Shown: positions 35,471 to 43,484 of the stretch, one piece after another
Layout: each line of letters opens with the position of its first letter
Numbering within the stretch: the stretch's first letter is position 1
Source: Streptomyces sp. KMM 9044
GTDB taxonomy: Bacteria > Actinomycetota > Actinomycetes > Streptomycetales > Streptomycetaceae
NCBI RefSeq assembly: GCF_024701375.2
Contig: NZ_CP113910.1
Span: 6,944,001 to 7,008,000, forward strand
Direction: 5' to 3'
Length of the DNA stretch: 64,000 nucleotides
Made by a program: the position numbers and the translations under genes
Notes under the pieces: generated by a model
Database searches by the model: none
What the model saw: only the letters and a program-made list of their open reading frames with translations
What the model was told of the DNA's origin: nothing

Positions 35471-35841
35471 CCTGGCTGCTGGTCGTACTGGGCGCCATGG
35501 TCGGGGCGCCGCTGCGTTATCTCACCGACCGTGCGGTGCAGTCCCGGCACGACTCGGTCTTCCCCTGGGGGACCTTCACGGTGAACGTCGCCGGCTGCCT
35601 GATGCTCGGCCTGCTCACCGGCGCGGTGGCCGCGGGCGCCTCGGGCCCGCGACTCCAGCTGCTGCTGGGAACCGGTCTGTGCGGTGCCCTGACCACGTAC
35701 TCCACCTTCTCCTACGAGACGCTCCGCCTCACCGAGGCGGGGGCCGCCCGTTATGCCGCCGTGAACGTCGTGGCGAGCGTCGCGGTCGGCCTGGGCGCGG
35801 CGTTCGCGGGCGCGGCCCTGGCCGACGCGCTGTGGGCGTAG
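35467..35841 (+). CDS. crcB: Fluoride ion channel, second subunit (CrcB/Fluc)
   Basis: A 124-residue CrcB paralogue: G-A-P-L-R-Y near residue 13, [13 protein letters not shown] (37-49), [15 protein letters not shown]. Actinobacteria commonly have two crcB genes forming a heterodimer. The GTG start at 35467 overlaps the DUF190 stop, so the three proteins are made in step. The operon ends at a hairpin. Confidence 0.93.
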   Translation: MTWLLVVLGAMVGAPLRYLTDRAVQSRHDSVFPWGTFTVNVAGCLMLGLLTGAVAAGASGPRLQLLLGTGLCGALTTYSTFSYETLRLTEAGAARYAAVNVVASVAVGLGAAFAGAALADALWA

Positions 35842-35869
35842 TGGGCCGCCCGCCCTTGCCCGCCCTTCC

Positions 35870-35894
35870 GCCGGAAGGCGGGCCGCCTTCCGGC
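35870..35894. terminator. Hairpin between crcB operon and desaturase remnant
   Basis: GCCGGAAGGC and GCCTTCCGGC (10 bp, 5-base loop), 28 bases after the crcB2 stop. Confidence 0.7.
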
Positions 35895-35895
35895 A

Positions 35896-36536
35896 GCGGG
35901 CCTCGCGCAGTGGTTCCCCCACGTTCCTGAGATGGCGCAGCGCCGTGACATACGAGGGGAACAGCCCCGTCCGGCAGTACGGGATGCCCAGCTCGGCGCA
36001 GTACCGCTCGGTGATGACCTGGGCCCGGCCGAGAGCGGGGGTGGGCACGCTGGGAAAGAGATGATGCTCGATCTGGTGGTTCAGCCCGCCCATGAAGACG
36101 TCGACGAACACACCGCCCGTGACGTTGCGGGAGGTGAGGACCTGACGGCGCAGGAAGTCCAGCCGCTCCCCCTCCTCCCCCTCCTCCCCCTCCTCGGCCT
36201 CCTCGGCCATCGGCAGGTCCTTGTGGTTGGGGGCGAACACGGAGCCGAGGTAGATTCCGAACGGACCTTGGTGGACGGCGGCGAAGGCGAGCGCCCTGCC
36301 GGGGGGAGAGCACCGCGAACAGGCCGCCGAAGTACACGGCGAAGTGGGCGACGAGCAGGGTCCTCTCCAGCACCGGCCGCTTCACCGCAGGGCCACGCAG
36401 GGCCTTGAAGCTGCTGAGACTCAGGTTGAGACCCTCCAGGGTCAGCAGGGGGGAACAGGGCGGCCTGGTGCTTGCCCGCGAATCGTGCGGGGCTCTGTGC
36501 CCGGATCGCCTGACGGCGCGACCAGACCAGCAGGTC
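35896..36536 (-). pseudogene. Fatty-acid desaturase, broken
   Basis: Membrane fatty-acid desaturase pieces on the minus strand. Three frames carry successive parts: R-R-Q-A-I-R-A-Q-S-P-A-R-F-A-G-K (about 36510), L-L-T-L-E-G-L-N-L-S-L-S-S-F-K-A-L-R-G, and from about 36240 F-A-P-N-H-K-D-L-P, then the third histidine box G-G-L-N-H-Q-I-E-H-H-L-F-P-S. One shift lies at the GGGGGG run near 36300. The N-terminal His boxes are missing. An E-E-G repeat (36169-36205) is inserted after the second part. The last frame has no stop and runs antisense into the crcB operon. Confidence 0.8.
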
Positions 36537-36539
36537 GGG

Positions 36540-36854
36540 GGCGACATCCGGGCCCTGCCCGACGGCAGCGCCGTCGCCGTGAAGATCTCCGACGGAGCCG
36601 ACCGGGCCCGCGTGCCGGTGACCGCGGCCGCCCTCTCCCGCGCAGGGGGTGACCAGGCCGTGCTCACCGCGCCGGCGAACCGCTGCTCGGCGGCGGCCTG
36701 CCGGACGGCGGTTTTTGCCCGGTACCGGCGTTGGAGCCGCTGTCCGGGACCGCCGCACGAGGCTGACGGCCTTTCGGAGTGCCGAGCGGCGTGATGGGCG
36801 GCGTGATGAGCGCGGTGCGGTGCGGTGCGGGGTGGTGCGGTGCGGTGCGGCCGG
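36540..36854. other. Unassigned DNA with a short plus-strand coding-like stretch
   Basis: From about 36540 to 36670 the plus strand reads D-I-R-A-L-P-D-G-S-A-V-A-V-K-I-S-D-G-A-D and onward with GC3 bias, perhaps a remnant of an unrecognised gene cut by the desaturase remnant. From 36808 to 36850 there is a GGTGC pentamer repeat just after dacC. Confidence 0.3.
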
Positions 36855-38075
36855 TCAGTCCTGTACCACCGGGCCCCACCTGAGCCGCAGGAACAGGCCC
36901 GTGCCCACCGCGCCCAGCAGTGCCGTGCCCGCCACGGTCCACACCACCGTCCGCTCGGACCCGTCGTCCCGTGCCGCCGGAACCGTGGTGAGGGCCGGGG
37001 CGGCCGTGGGCTGTGCCTCGGGCCCCGGCAGCGACACGACCTGCAGGGCGTCCAACGACCCCACTGCATCGACCTCGTCCGACGCCTCGAACCCCCAGTC
37101 CAGCAGCGTGCGGGCCTCCTCGTACACGGCGTGCGCACCACCCCGTCGGGGGTTCAGCACCGTCACCACGAGAGTGCGTCCGTCCCGGCGGGCCGCCGAC
37201 ACGAGGGTGTGGCCGGCGCCGCTGGTGTAGCCGTTCTTGATCCCGACGATCCCCGGGTACCGTTCCACCCCGTCCGAGCCGGTGAGCAACCGGTTGGTGT
37301 TGCGGATTGCGTACGACCCGTCGTCGCGGCCCGGGAACACGGCCTCCTCGCGGGAGCAGTACCGGACGAAGTCGGGGTTCTGCAGGCCGGCTCGGCCGAA
37401 CACCGCCAGGTCGAACGCCGACGACACCTGGCCCGGGGCGTCGTAGCCGTCGGGCGACTTCACCCGTGTGTCGTGGGCGCCGAGGGCGTGGGCCTTGTCC
37501 TGCATCCGTTCGGCGGTGGCCTTCCAGCCGCCGTTGAGCGAGGCCAGCACGCGCACGGCGTCGTTGCCGGAGCTGAGGAAGACCCCGTTCCACAGGTCGG
37601 AGATCCGGTAGGTGAGGTTCTCGGCGACCCCGACACGGCTGCTGCCGGGGCCGACGTCCGTCAGTTCCTCCTCGCTGACGGTGTGCCGGATACCGGCGGG
37701 CAGGACGGGCAGCAGGGTGAGTGCGAACAGGGTCTTGATGGTGCTGGCGGGCGGCAGCCTGCGGTGCGCGTCGTGCGCGGCGAGCACCGCACCGGAGCCG
37801 GCGTCGGCCACCAGCCACGACCGGGCGGACAGCTCCGGGAGCTCGGGCGCCCCGGCGCGCGGGCGGACCTGGGTGCCGGAGCGGTACAGCAGCGCATCAG
37901 GTGCCGCCGCGGGCGTGGCCCGCGGTCCCGCGGCCATCCGTGCTCCGGAGCCGGGCGACGGCGCGGGGTCCGCGCGCGTACCGGCATTCGCCGTGGCGGG
38001 GGCGAACGCCAGCAGGCCCGCTGTGCAGAGGGCACAGGTGGATACGGCCGCCCGCGAAGCAAAACCGACAGTCAT
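36855..38075 (-). CDS. D-alanyl-D-alanine carboxypeptidase (PBP5-type)
   Basis: A 406-residue low-molecular-weight penicillin-binding protein that trims peptidoglycan side chains outside the membrane. A signal peptide (about 1-32) is followed by a disordered stretch and the peptidase S11 domain: S111-x-x-K114 in A-S-T-I-K-T, S-S-G-N-D for the S-x-N motif, and K-N-G-Y-T-S-G where most relatives have K-T-G. A C-terminal membrane helix (about 377-399) anchors it. The ATG at 38075 gives a normal signal peptide. Confidence 0.9.
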   Translation of the reverse strand: MTVGFASRAAVSTCALCTAGLLAFAPATANAGTRADPAPSPGSGARMAAGPRATPAAAPDALLYRSGTQVRPRAGAPELPELSARSWLVADAGSGAVLAAHDAHRRLPPASTIKTLFALTLLPVLPAGIRHTVSEEELTDVGPGSSRVGVAENLTYRISDLWNGVFLSSGNDAVRVLASLNGGWKATAERMQDKAHALGAHDTRVKSPDGYDAPGQVSSAFDLAVFGRAGLQNPDFVRYCSREEAVFPGRDDGSYAIRNTNRLLTGSDGVERYPGIVGIKNGYTSGAGHTLVSAARRDGRTLVVTVLNPRRGGAHAVYEEARTLLDWGFEASDEVDAVGSLDALQVVSLPGPEAQPTAAPALTTVPAARDDGSERTVVWTVAGTALLGAVGTGLFLRLRWGPVVQD

Positions 38076-38241
38076 ACCGCAAACGTAGGAAGGAGATCCC
38101 GGACGGCCGCGATGACCGGGCCGGAGGCCCTCCGCAAGCACTCGGATGCCGCACGGCGGTACGACGGCAACGACTGCCCGCGGCCGGGAGGTACGGCGGC
38201 CGAAACGGCCGGGTGCCGGGAACAGCCGGCCGCCCGGGGCG

Positions 38242-39409
38242 TCAGCTGCCAGGCAGGGTGGGCTGGACACGCCGGAGGAAGGCCGCGTTGTCGGGGGCCT
38301 CGTGCACCCGCTCCAGCAGTGTCTCCAGGCCGGACTGCCCGTCCCGGGACTGCAGCACCCTGCGCAGACCGCGGGCGGCCGTCAACTCCGCCGGCGTGAG
38401 CAGCAGTTCCTCGTGGCGGGTGTCGGACGCGACGATGTCGACGGCCGGGAACAGCCGGCGGGACGCCGCTTCACGGCTCAGCCGGAGCTCCATGTTGCCG
38501 GTTCCCTTGAGCTCCTCGAAGTAGAATTCGTCGGCGCGGGAACCGGTCTCCACCAGGGCCGAGGCGAGGATCGTGAGTGAACCGCCCTCTTCGGCCCCGC
38601 GCGCGGCACCGAAGAACCGCTTCGGTCCGATCCGCGCCGTGGCGTCGACCCCGCCGCTCATGGTGCGGCCACCGGAGGCGGCGGCGTTGTTGTACGCGCG
38701 GCAGAGCCGGGTCAGCGAGTCGAGCAGGACGACGACGTCCTCGCCCGCCTCGACCAGCCGCTTGGCCCGCTCGATCACCAGCCGGGCCAGGGCGATGTGC
38801 TGCTTGGCGGGCCGGTCGAAGGCCGAGGCGTACACCTCGCCGTGCACCGAGCGCCGTATGTCGGTGACCTCCTCGGGGCGTTCGTCGAGCAGCACCACCA
38901 TCAGGCGGCACTCGGGGTGGTTTCCCGCGACGGCCGCCGCGAGCTGCTGGATCAGTACGGTCTTGCCGGTCTTCGGCGGGGCCACGAGCAGGCCCCGCTG
39001 CCCCTTTCCGACAGGGGCGAGCAGATCGACGACGCGCCCGGCCAGCCCGGACGCGGGGTGCTCCAGACGCAGCCGCTCCTGCGGGTGAAGCGGCGTCAGC
39101 TCCCCGAAGCGGGGCCGGTCGTGCTGCGCTTCGAGGGTCCGGCCGTTGATCCGGGTGACCTCGGTCAGGCCGTACCGGTCGCTGCGCAGGCCCTCGACCA
39201 GGTCGCCCTTGCGCAGGCCGTACCGGCGGAGTGCGGCGGAGTGCGGCGGAGTGCGGCGGGGGGGGGGAGAGAGGGACGGCGGGGTCGGAGGGGGAGGGCA
39301 GACAGGTGCCGGCCCGCAGGTGCCCCTTCCCGGCCGGGTCGATGTCGAGGACGCCGCTGACGGGCCTGGGCTGTTGCTGGACGGTGGGGCGGTCGAGTGC
39401 GGTGGTCAC
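38242..39409 (-). pseudogene. Short Rho-factor paralogue, frameshifted at a decamer/poly-G array
   Basis: A Rho-type helicase without the long insertion of the main Streptomyces Rho. GTG 39409 starts T-T-A-L-D-R-P-T and G-V-L-D-I-D-P-A-G-K-G-H-L-R (Rho N-terminus). From 39230 downward another frame carries L-R-K-G-D-L-V-E-G-L, the RNA-binding part, Walker A in P-P-K-T-G-K-T-V, D-E-R-P-E-E-V-T and Walker B V-V-V-L-L-D-S-L-T-R, through to a normal end. The frames are joined by three 10-bp repeats and a G10 run; the span is one base too long. Loss of one decamer or one G gives a 385-388-residue protein. Confidence 0.8.
39231..39267. repeat. 10-bp tandem repeat (GTGCGGCGGA, three copies) plus G10 run
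   Basis: Three head-to-tail 10-bp units at 39231-39260, the last merging into ten consecutive G (39258-39267). A fourth degenerate unit, TACCGGCGGA, precedes them. In register the unit is GGCGGAGTGC. It lies within the coding part of the rho-like gene where the reading frame breaks. Confidence 0.95.
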
Positions 39410-39706
39410 GGGGACGGTCCTTTCGTGGACGACTGGGGGAGGTGACACGTGCGGGGAAGGGGAGAACCGCGCAGGAGGACGCATGCAGCACTCGGGGCAG
39501 TGGGAACAGCACCTCGGCCATGGCGGTGAACCCTGCTCACGAGGTGGTGTGGAAATGCCGGACGGCCGGCCCGGAACGACGGGCGGAACGGCGAACCGAT
39601 GAGAATCTGAGGAAGAACTGGCACCGACGCCTGAATGAGGGCGCGAAAAGAGTGCTGACCGCACCGTACCACTGGGGTGTATATGTGCGAAGGGGTGAAG
39701 CCGGAA

Positions 39707-39738
39707 GAGGGCCCGCCGGAAGCGACCGGCGGGCCCTC
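39707..39738. terminator. Perfect 13-bp hairpin terminator
   Basis: GAGGGCCCGCCGG and CCGGCGGGCCCTC with a 6-base loop, 64 bases beyond the NTF2-like stop. The stretch 39410-39706 between it and the rho-like gene holds no recognisable gene. Confidence 0.85.
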
Positions 39739-39801
39739 GGGCGGGGACGGGGGAGCGGTTCGGAACGAGAGTCCCGGGCGGAGCGGTTCGGACGCAGCTG
39801 T

Positions 39802-40200
39802 TCAGGCCGAGCGGTCCTGCGCGGCCCGCGCGATCTGGTCGAACTTCGCGGCCATGGCCGCCTGGAGCGCCTGCGCACCCGACAAGGGACGGACCATCAC
39901 GGTGAGTCGGTCGATGCGGCCGTGGTCGTCGACATGGACGATGTCGCAGCCCTCGACCGCGCGGTCGCCCACCCGAGCGGTGAACACGAGTACGTGGTCA
40001 CGGCCGTTCGCGTCATTGACCTCCCGCACATAACGGAAGTCCTCGAAGACCTCCGCCACAGCGTGCAGGATCGCCGCGGTGACCGGCCTGCCGGTGTACG
40101 GCTTGAAGACGACCGGGCTGGAGAAGACGACATCCTCGGCCAGCAGCGCTTCGGCGGCGTCCATGTCGTGCGCCTCCACGGCCTCACGGAATGCCCGCAT
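39802..40200 (-). CDS. NTF2/SnoaL-like protein
   Basis: A 132-residue alpha+beta-barrel protein of the nuclear-transport-factor-2-like superfamily: helix A-F-R-E-A-V-E-A-H-D-M-D-A-A, strand L-L-A-E-D-V-V-F-S-S-P-V-V, and V-E-G-C-D-I-V-H-V-D-D. The fold serves as ligand-binding or isomerase scaffold; no catalytic residues can be assigned. The ATG at 40200 follows GAGGAG by five bases. It diverges from the methyltransferase gene across 80 bases. Confidence 0.8.
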   Translation of the reverse strand: MRAFREAVEAHDMDAAEALLAEDVVFSSPVVFKPYTGRPVTAAILHAVAEVFEDFRYVREVNDANGRDHVLVFTARVGDRAVEGCDIVHVDDHGRIDRLTVMVRPLSGAQALQAAMAAKFDQIARAAQDRSA

Positions 40201-40280
40201 CACAACTCCTCACAGTCGGCGGATCGCACAGTGCGGACGAGGTTAGCCTTCCGGGCGGATCCCAGGGCTAGGCTGATCCG

Positions 40281-41024
40281 ATGTTCAGCCCAGAAGGCCC
40301 CCGCCTGAGTGAACTCGCCGTCCAGGCGCTGTCGTCCGTGGAACGTGGATACGACCTCCTCGCGCCGAAATTCGACCACACCCCCTTCCGCACGCCCGCC
40401 CCGGTGCTCGACGCCACCGCCGAGGCACTGCGGAGGCTGGGGCCGTTCGACTCCGGGCTCGATCTGTGCTGCGGCACCGGGGCGGGCATGGACGTGCTGG
40501 CATGGGTGTGCCGCCGGCGTGTCACCGGCGTCGACTTCAGCGCGGGCATGCTCGGCGTCGCGCGCGAGCGGAGCCGGCCCGGAGGGCCGACGACCGGATG
40601 GGTGCGGGCGGACGCACGGACGCTGCCGTTCGGGCCGGTCTTCGATCTGGTGGTGAGTTTCGGGGCGTTCGGCCACTTCCTGCCGGTTGAGCTGCCGGGG
40701 CTGTTCGCCCAGGTCCACCGTGTACTGCAGCCGGGCGGACGGTTCGCCTTCCCGGTGGCCGCCCCGCCCCGGCCGGGTTCCCTCGCGTACGGGGCGCTGT
40801 TGGGCTTCGACGCGGCGATGCGGGTGCGTAACGCGGTGTGGCGCCCGCCGTTCGTCATGTACTACCGCGCCCTCCGCTTCGATGATCTCCAGCGCGAGCT
40901 GGACCGGGCCGGGTTCCGGGTCGAGCTCCACCCGCTGTCCGAGTTCGGGCAGCGGCCGGACGGCAGTCCGCGCGTCCGTCTGGTCGTCGCCGAGCGACCC
41001 GAGGAGCGGCGGGCCGGCCAGTAG
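40281..41024 (+). CDS. SAM-dependent class I methyltransferase
   Basis: A 247-residue methyltransferase. Motif I is G-L-D-L-C-C-G-T-G-A-G (about 58-68), the acidic loop V-T-G-V-D-F-S-A-G-M-L follows, then A-R-T-L-P-F-G-P-V-F-D-L-V and H-R-V-L-Q-P-G-G-R-F. The substrate is unknown. It has an ATG start and diverges from the NTF2-like gene. Six bases after its stop begins a 10-bp tandem array. Confidence 0.85.
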   Translation: MFSPEGPRLSELAVQALSSVERGYDLLAPKFDHTPFRTPAPVLDATAEALRRLGPFDSGLDLCCGTGAGMDVLAWVCRRRVTGVDFSAGMLGVARERSRPGGPTTGWVRADARTLPFGPVFDLVVSFGAFGHFLPVELPGLFAQVHRVLQPGGRFAFPVAAPPRPGSLAYGALLGFDAAMRVRNAVWRPPFVMYYRALRFDDLQRELDRAGFRVELHPLSEFGQRPDGSPRVRLVVAERPEERRAGQ

Positions 41025-41030
41025 TCTGTC

Positions 41031-41087
41031 CGGCGGATCCCGGCGGATCCCGGCGGATCCCGGCGGATCCCGGCGGATCCCGGCGGA
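41031..41087. repeat. 10-bp tandem repeat, five copies (CGGCGGATCC)
   Basis: Five perfect copies at 41031-41080 and a partial sixth. Each unit holds GGATCC and, in register GGCGGATCCC, shows the same GGCGG-N5 design as the other two decamer arrays. It lies between the methyltransferase stop and the gntR stop. The following DNA to 41266 has a duplicated ACGCACTCCTCCA motif (near 41104 and 41150) but no gene I recognise. Confidence 0.95.
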
Positions 41088-41266
41088 GACGCGGGGTTCC
41101 GGCACGCACTCCTCCAAGCTCTTCGAGCAGGGGCGTCCCAGCGCGTCGACGCACTCCTCCACCTTGCAGCCGCACGCACCGGACCCCGCTCACCCCAGCG
41201 GAACAGGCACTGCCGGTTGCCTCCGGCTTGATCCGCCGAGCAGGCCCTCGTCGTCCGCCGTGCCGG

Positions 41267-42058
41267 TCAGACCGCTGCGGGCAGGGTGAACCCGTAGACG
41301 AGTGAGTCCTGTTGGGCGTCCACGATCAGCTCAGTGATCTCCAGCGGCCGGGCGTACTGGTCGTGCCCCCGCCGGGTGACCCGTACGGACGGTGTGCCCG
41401 CGATCCTGGTGATCGTGTCGCGGTGGTGCAGCGTCAGACCGGCCCTGCGCAGCCAGTCGTAGGCGCGCCGCAACTCCGCGGCGGTGGCGCCGTCGGCGCG
41501 GTCGCGGCAGCGGGCCAGCTCCTCGACCTCCGAGAGCGCGACGGCGGAGAACGAGCTCACCGCCGTACGCAGTTCGCGCCCGTCGGCCGACGCGGACCAG
41601 TAGCGGTGCACCAGCATCGGCCGGGAGGGTGCCGGAGCCAGCGCCTCGGCGTGCCCGGGCGGCGGAGCCTCCCGGGACACAGTGGCCCGTGCCGTCGCGC
41701 CCCGGCCGGCGTACTGCGCGCCGACCGGGAAGGTGAGCGAGGCGGCCGTCTCCACCGGCAGCCCCTGCAGGGCGGCATGGCTGCCCCGCCGGTCGGTGGC
41801 GACCAGACCGTCGCGGCGCAGCACCTCCAGCGCCTGCCGTACGGTCTCCCGGCTCACCCCGAAGCGATCGGCCAACTGCCCCTCGCCCGGGAGATGTTCG
41901 CCGGGTGGAATGGCTCCGTCGCGCAGCTCGCCGAGCAGCTCCGTCGCGATCCGCCGGTAGAGCGGTTCGTCACCGAAGTGCGGAGGGCCGTGTGGAACGC
42001 TGCGCGGTGTGGTGGGTGGCGAGGTTTGTGGAGGATCGTGCGGGGTGGTGCGGGCCAT
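41267..42058 (-). CDS. GntR-family regulator, HutC/UTRA type
   Basis: A 263-residue regulator. The wHTH (about 33-95) contains Y-R-R-I-A-T-E-L-L and G-V-S-R-E-T-V-R-Q-A-L-E-V-L-R-R-D-G. The UTRA ligand domain follows with L-V-H-R-Y-W-S-A, and a C-terminal S-L-V-Y-G-F strand. This is the architecture of DasR and other sugar-phosphate sensors. A near-perfect dre-like palindrome sits 65 bases upstream, so it may be autoregulated or controlled by DasR. The first 28 residues are Pro-rich and poorly conserved; the start could be further in. Confidence 0.87.
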   Translation of the reverse strand: MARTTPHDPPQTSPPTTPRSVPHGPPHFGDEPLYRRIATELLGELRDGAIPPGEHLPGEGQLADRFGVSRETVRQALEVLRRDGLVATDRRGSHAALQGLPVETAASLTFPVGAQYAGRGATARATVSREAPPPGHAEALAPAPSRPMLVHRYWSASADGRELRTAVSSFSAVALSEVEELARCRDRADGATAAELRRAYDWLRRAGLTLHHRDTITRIAGTPSVRVTRRGHDQYARPLEITELIVDAQQDSLVYGFTLPAAV

Positions 42059-42122
42059 GCCGCACCTCCTGTTGGTGACGTTCCGCGACGGCGTGGGTTC
42101 GTTGTGCCACCACGTCCATCAT

Positions 42123-42134
42123 TGGTCTAAACCA
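42123..42134. promoter_or_regulatory. dre-like GntR/DasR site
   Basis: TGGTCTAAACCA differs at one base from the palindrome TGGTCTAGACCA recognised by DasR, the N-acetylglucosamine regulator of Streptomyces. It lies 65 bases before the gntR start. Confidence 0.65.
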
Positions 42135-42180
42135 CCAGGGAAGGGTGGTCCGGAAGTTCGGCCGAAACAGGACCGGGGCG

Positions 42181-42210
42181 ACGTCCCCGCACGGTGTCGT
42201 GCGGGGACGT
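42181..42210. terminator. Perfect 12-bp hairpin after the acetylxylan esterase gene
   Basis: ACGTCCCCGCAC and GTGCGGGGACGT with a 6-base loop, 99 bases beyond the esterase stop on the minus strand. Confidence 0.75.
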
Positions 42211-42308
42211 GCGTGCGGTGCGGCGGCGGCCGAGTCCATTCTCCGGGAGTCGGACCAATCGCGGGAGCCCGCCCGCCCGTCCTGTCCGAAAGTCCGCGGT
42301 TCGGCGCT

Positions 42309-43277
42309 TCAGAGGTGCGAGCGCATCCACCGGAGTTGGGCCGCCTCCTGGAAGGGGCCGCCACCCTCGTGGTCGTTGAAGTCGTACACCTCGATCGACT
42401 TGTCGTCGTGCCTCCAGGCGTTGAACGCCGCGAAGACCGTCGAAGGCGGGCAGGTCTGGTCCTCGAGTCCCGTCGAGAACAGCGCGGGCGCCGAGCCGCG
42501 GGCGGCGAAGTGCACGCCGTCGAAGTAGGACAGGGTGCGCAGGGCGTCGTCGGTACGGCCCCGGTGCGTCCTCAGGTAGAGGCCTATCTCCCGGTACGGA
42601 TGCCGGTCGGTGAGCGTCGTCGCCCGCGGGAAGTCGCACAGGAACGGCACGTCCGGGGCCACCGCCGTCAGGTCCGGGACCAGCCCGCCCACCGCGAGGG
42701 TGATGCCGCCTCCCTGGCTCGAGCCGAGAACCGCAGTGCGTGCCGCATCGGTCAGGGGGTGGGAGCGGGCCGCCTCCACCGCGCGTACCGCGTCCGTGAA
42801 CACCCGGCGGTAGTAGTAGTTCTCGGGCGCGTCGATGCCGCGTGTCATGAACCCGGGGTACGCGGGTGCGCCGCCCTCCGGGTCCGCCGTGCCGCCACCG
42901 CCGCCCCAGGCGCTGCCCTGGCCGCGGGTGTCCATCACGAAGTGGGCCCGGCCCGTCGAGGCCCACAGCAGATGCTCGTGGGGCAGCCCGCGGCCACCGC
43001 CGTAACCGATGAACTGCACGACCAGCGGCAGCGGGGCCCCGGCCCCGGCCGGCAATGTCAGCCAGCCCTTGACCGGGTGGCCCCCGAATCCGGCGAAGGT
43101 CACGTCGAAGACCCGCACCGTGGCCAGGCCCGTGTCGACCGGCTCGAAGCGGGCGTCCAGATCGTGCTCGCGAGCCTCCGTGAGCGTCCTGTTCCAGAAC
43201 GCGTCGAAGTCGTCCGGTGCCGTGGACACGCTGCGGTAGGCGCGCAGTTCGTCGAGGGGAAGATCGAACAGGGGCAT
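42309..43277 (-). CDS. Acetylxylan esterase / cephalosporin-C deacetylase family
   Basis: A 322-residue alpha/beta-hydrolase (CE7) that removes acetyl groups from xylo-oligosaccharides inside the cell. The nucleophile is S187 in G-S-S-Q-G-G. The oxyanion-loop motif M-D-T-R-G-Q-G is at 115-121, with a Gly-rich stretch after it, and the catalytic His lies in D-H-E-G-G-G near the end. Length is normal. A 28-bp AT-rich palindrome 85 bases upstream is a likely operator. Confidence 0.92.
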   Translation of the reverse strand: MPLFDLPLDELRAYRSVSTAPDDFDAFWNRTLTEAREHDLDARFEPVDTGLATVRVFDVTFAGFGGHPVKGWLTLPAGAGAPLPLVVQFIGYGGGRGLPHEHLLWASTGRAHFVMDTRGQGSAWGGGGGTADPEGGAPAYPGFMTRGIDAPENYYYRRVFTDAVRAVEAARSHPLTDAARTAVLGSSQGGGITLAVGGLVPDLTAVAPDVPFLCDFPRATTLTDRHPYREIGLYLRTHRGRTDDALRTLSYFDGVHFAARGSAPALFSTGLEDQTCPPSTVFAAFNAWRHDDKSIEVYDFNDHEGGGPFQEAAQLRWMRSHL

Positions 43278-43361
43278 GAGGAACCGCCTTTGTGCCGGGA
43301 CCGTACGGAGCGATCACACCGTACGCGGGCCGTCGTAGCGCCCGCCAGACCCTTCGCCGGA

Positions 43362-43389
43362 CTCTGTTCATGTATATACAAGAACAGAG
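43362..43389. promoter_or_regulatory. 28-bp AT-rich palindromic operator
   Basis: CTCTGTTC-A-TGTATATACA-A-GAACAGAG is symmetric at 26 of 28 positions, 85 bases before the esterase start and 95 bases past the flavin reductase stop. The core TGTATATACA resembles GntR-type sites. Low-GC palindromes are rare in this genome. Confidence 0.7.
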
Positions 43390-43484
43390 AGGCGCAGGTA
43401 AAGGGCGTGGAAAGCGTTTGCTGTCGACGGGTGCGGAACGGCAGCCGGGCCGGCCTGCCCCGGCTCCGCCCCTCCCGGCGCGGG

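Noticed and set aside
41031..41087. CRISPR array
   Set aside because: The repeats are 10 bp and contiguous, without spacers, and there are no cas genes. The same holds for 8509, 39231 and 51604.
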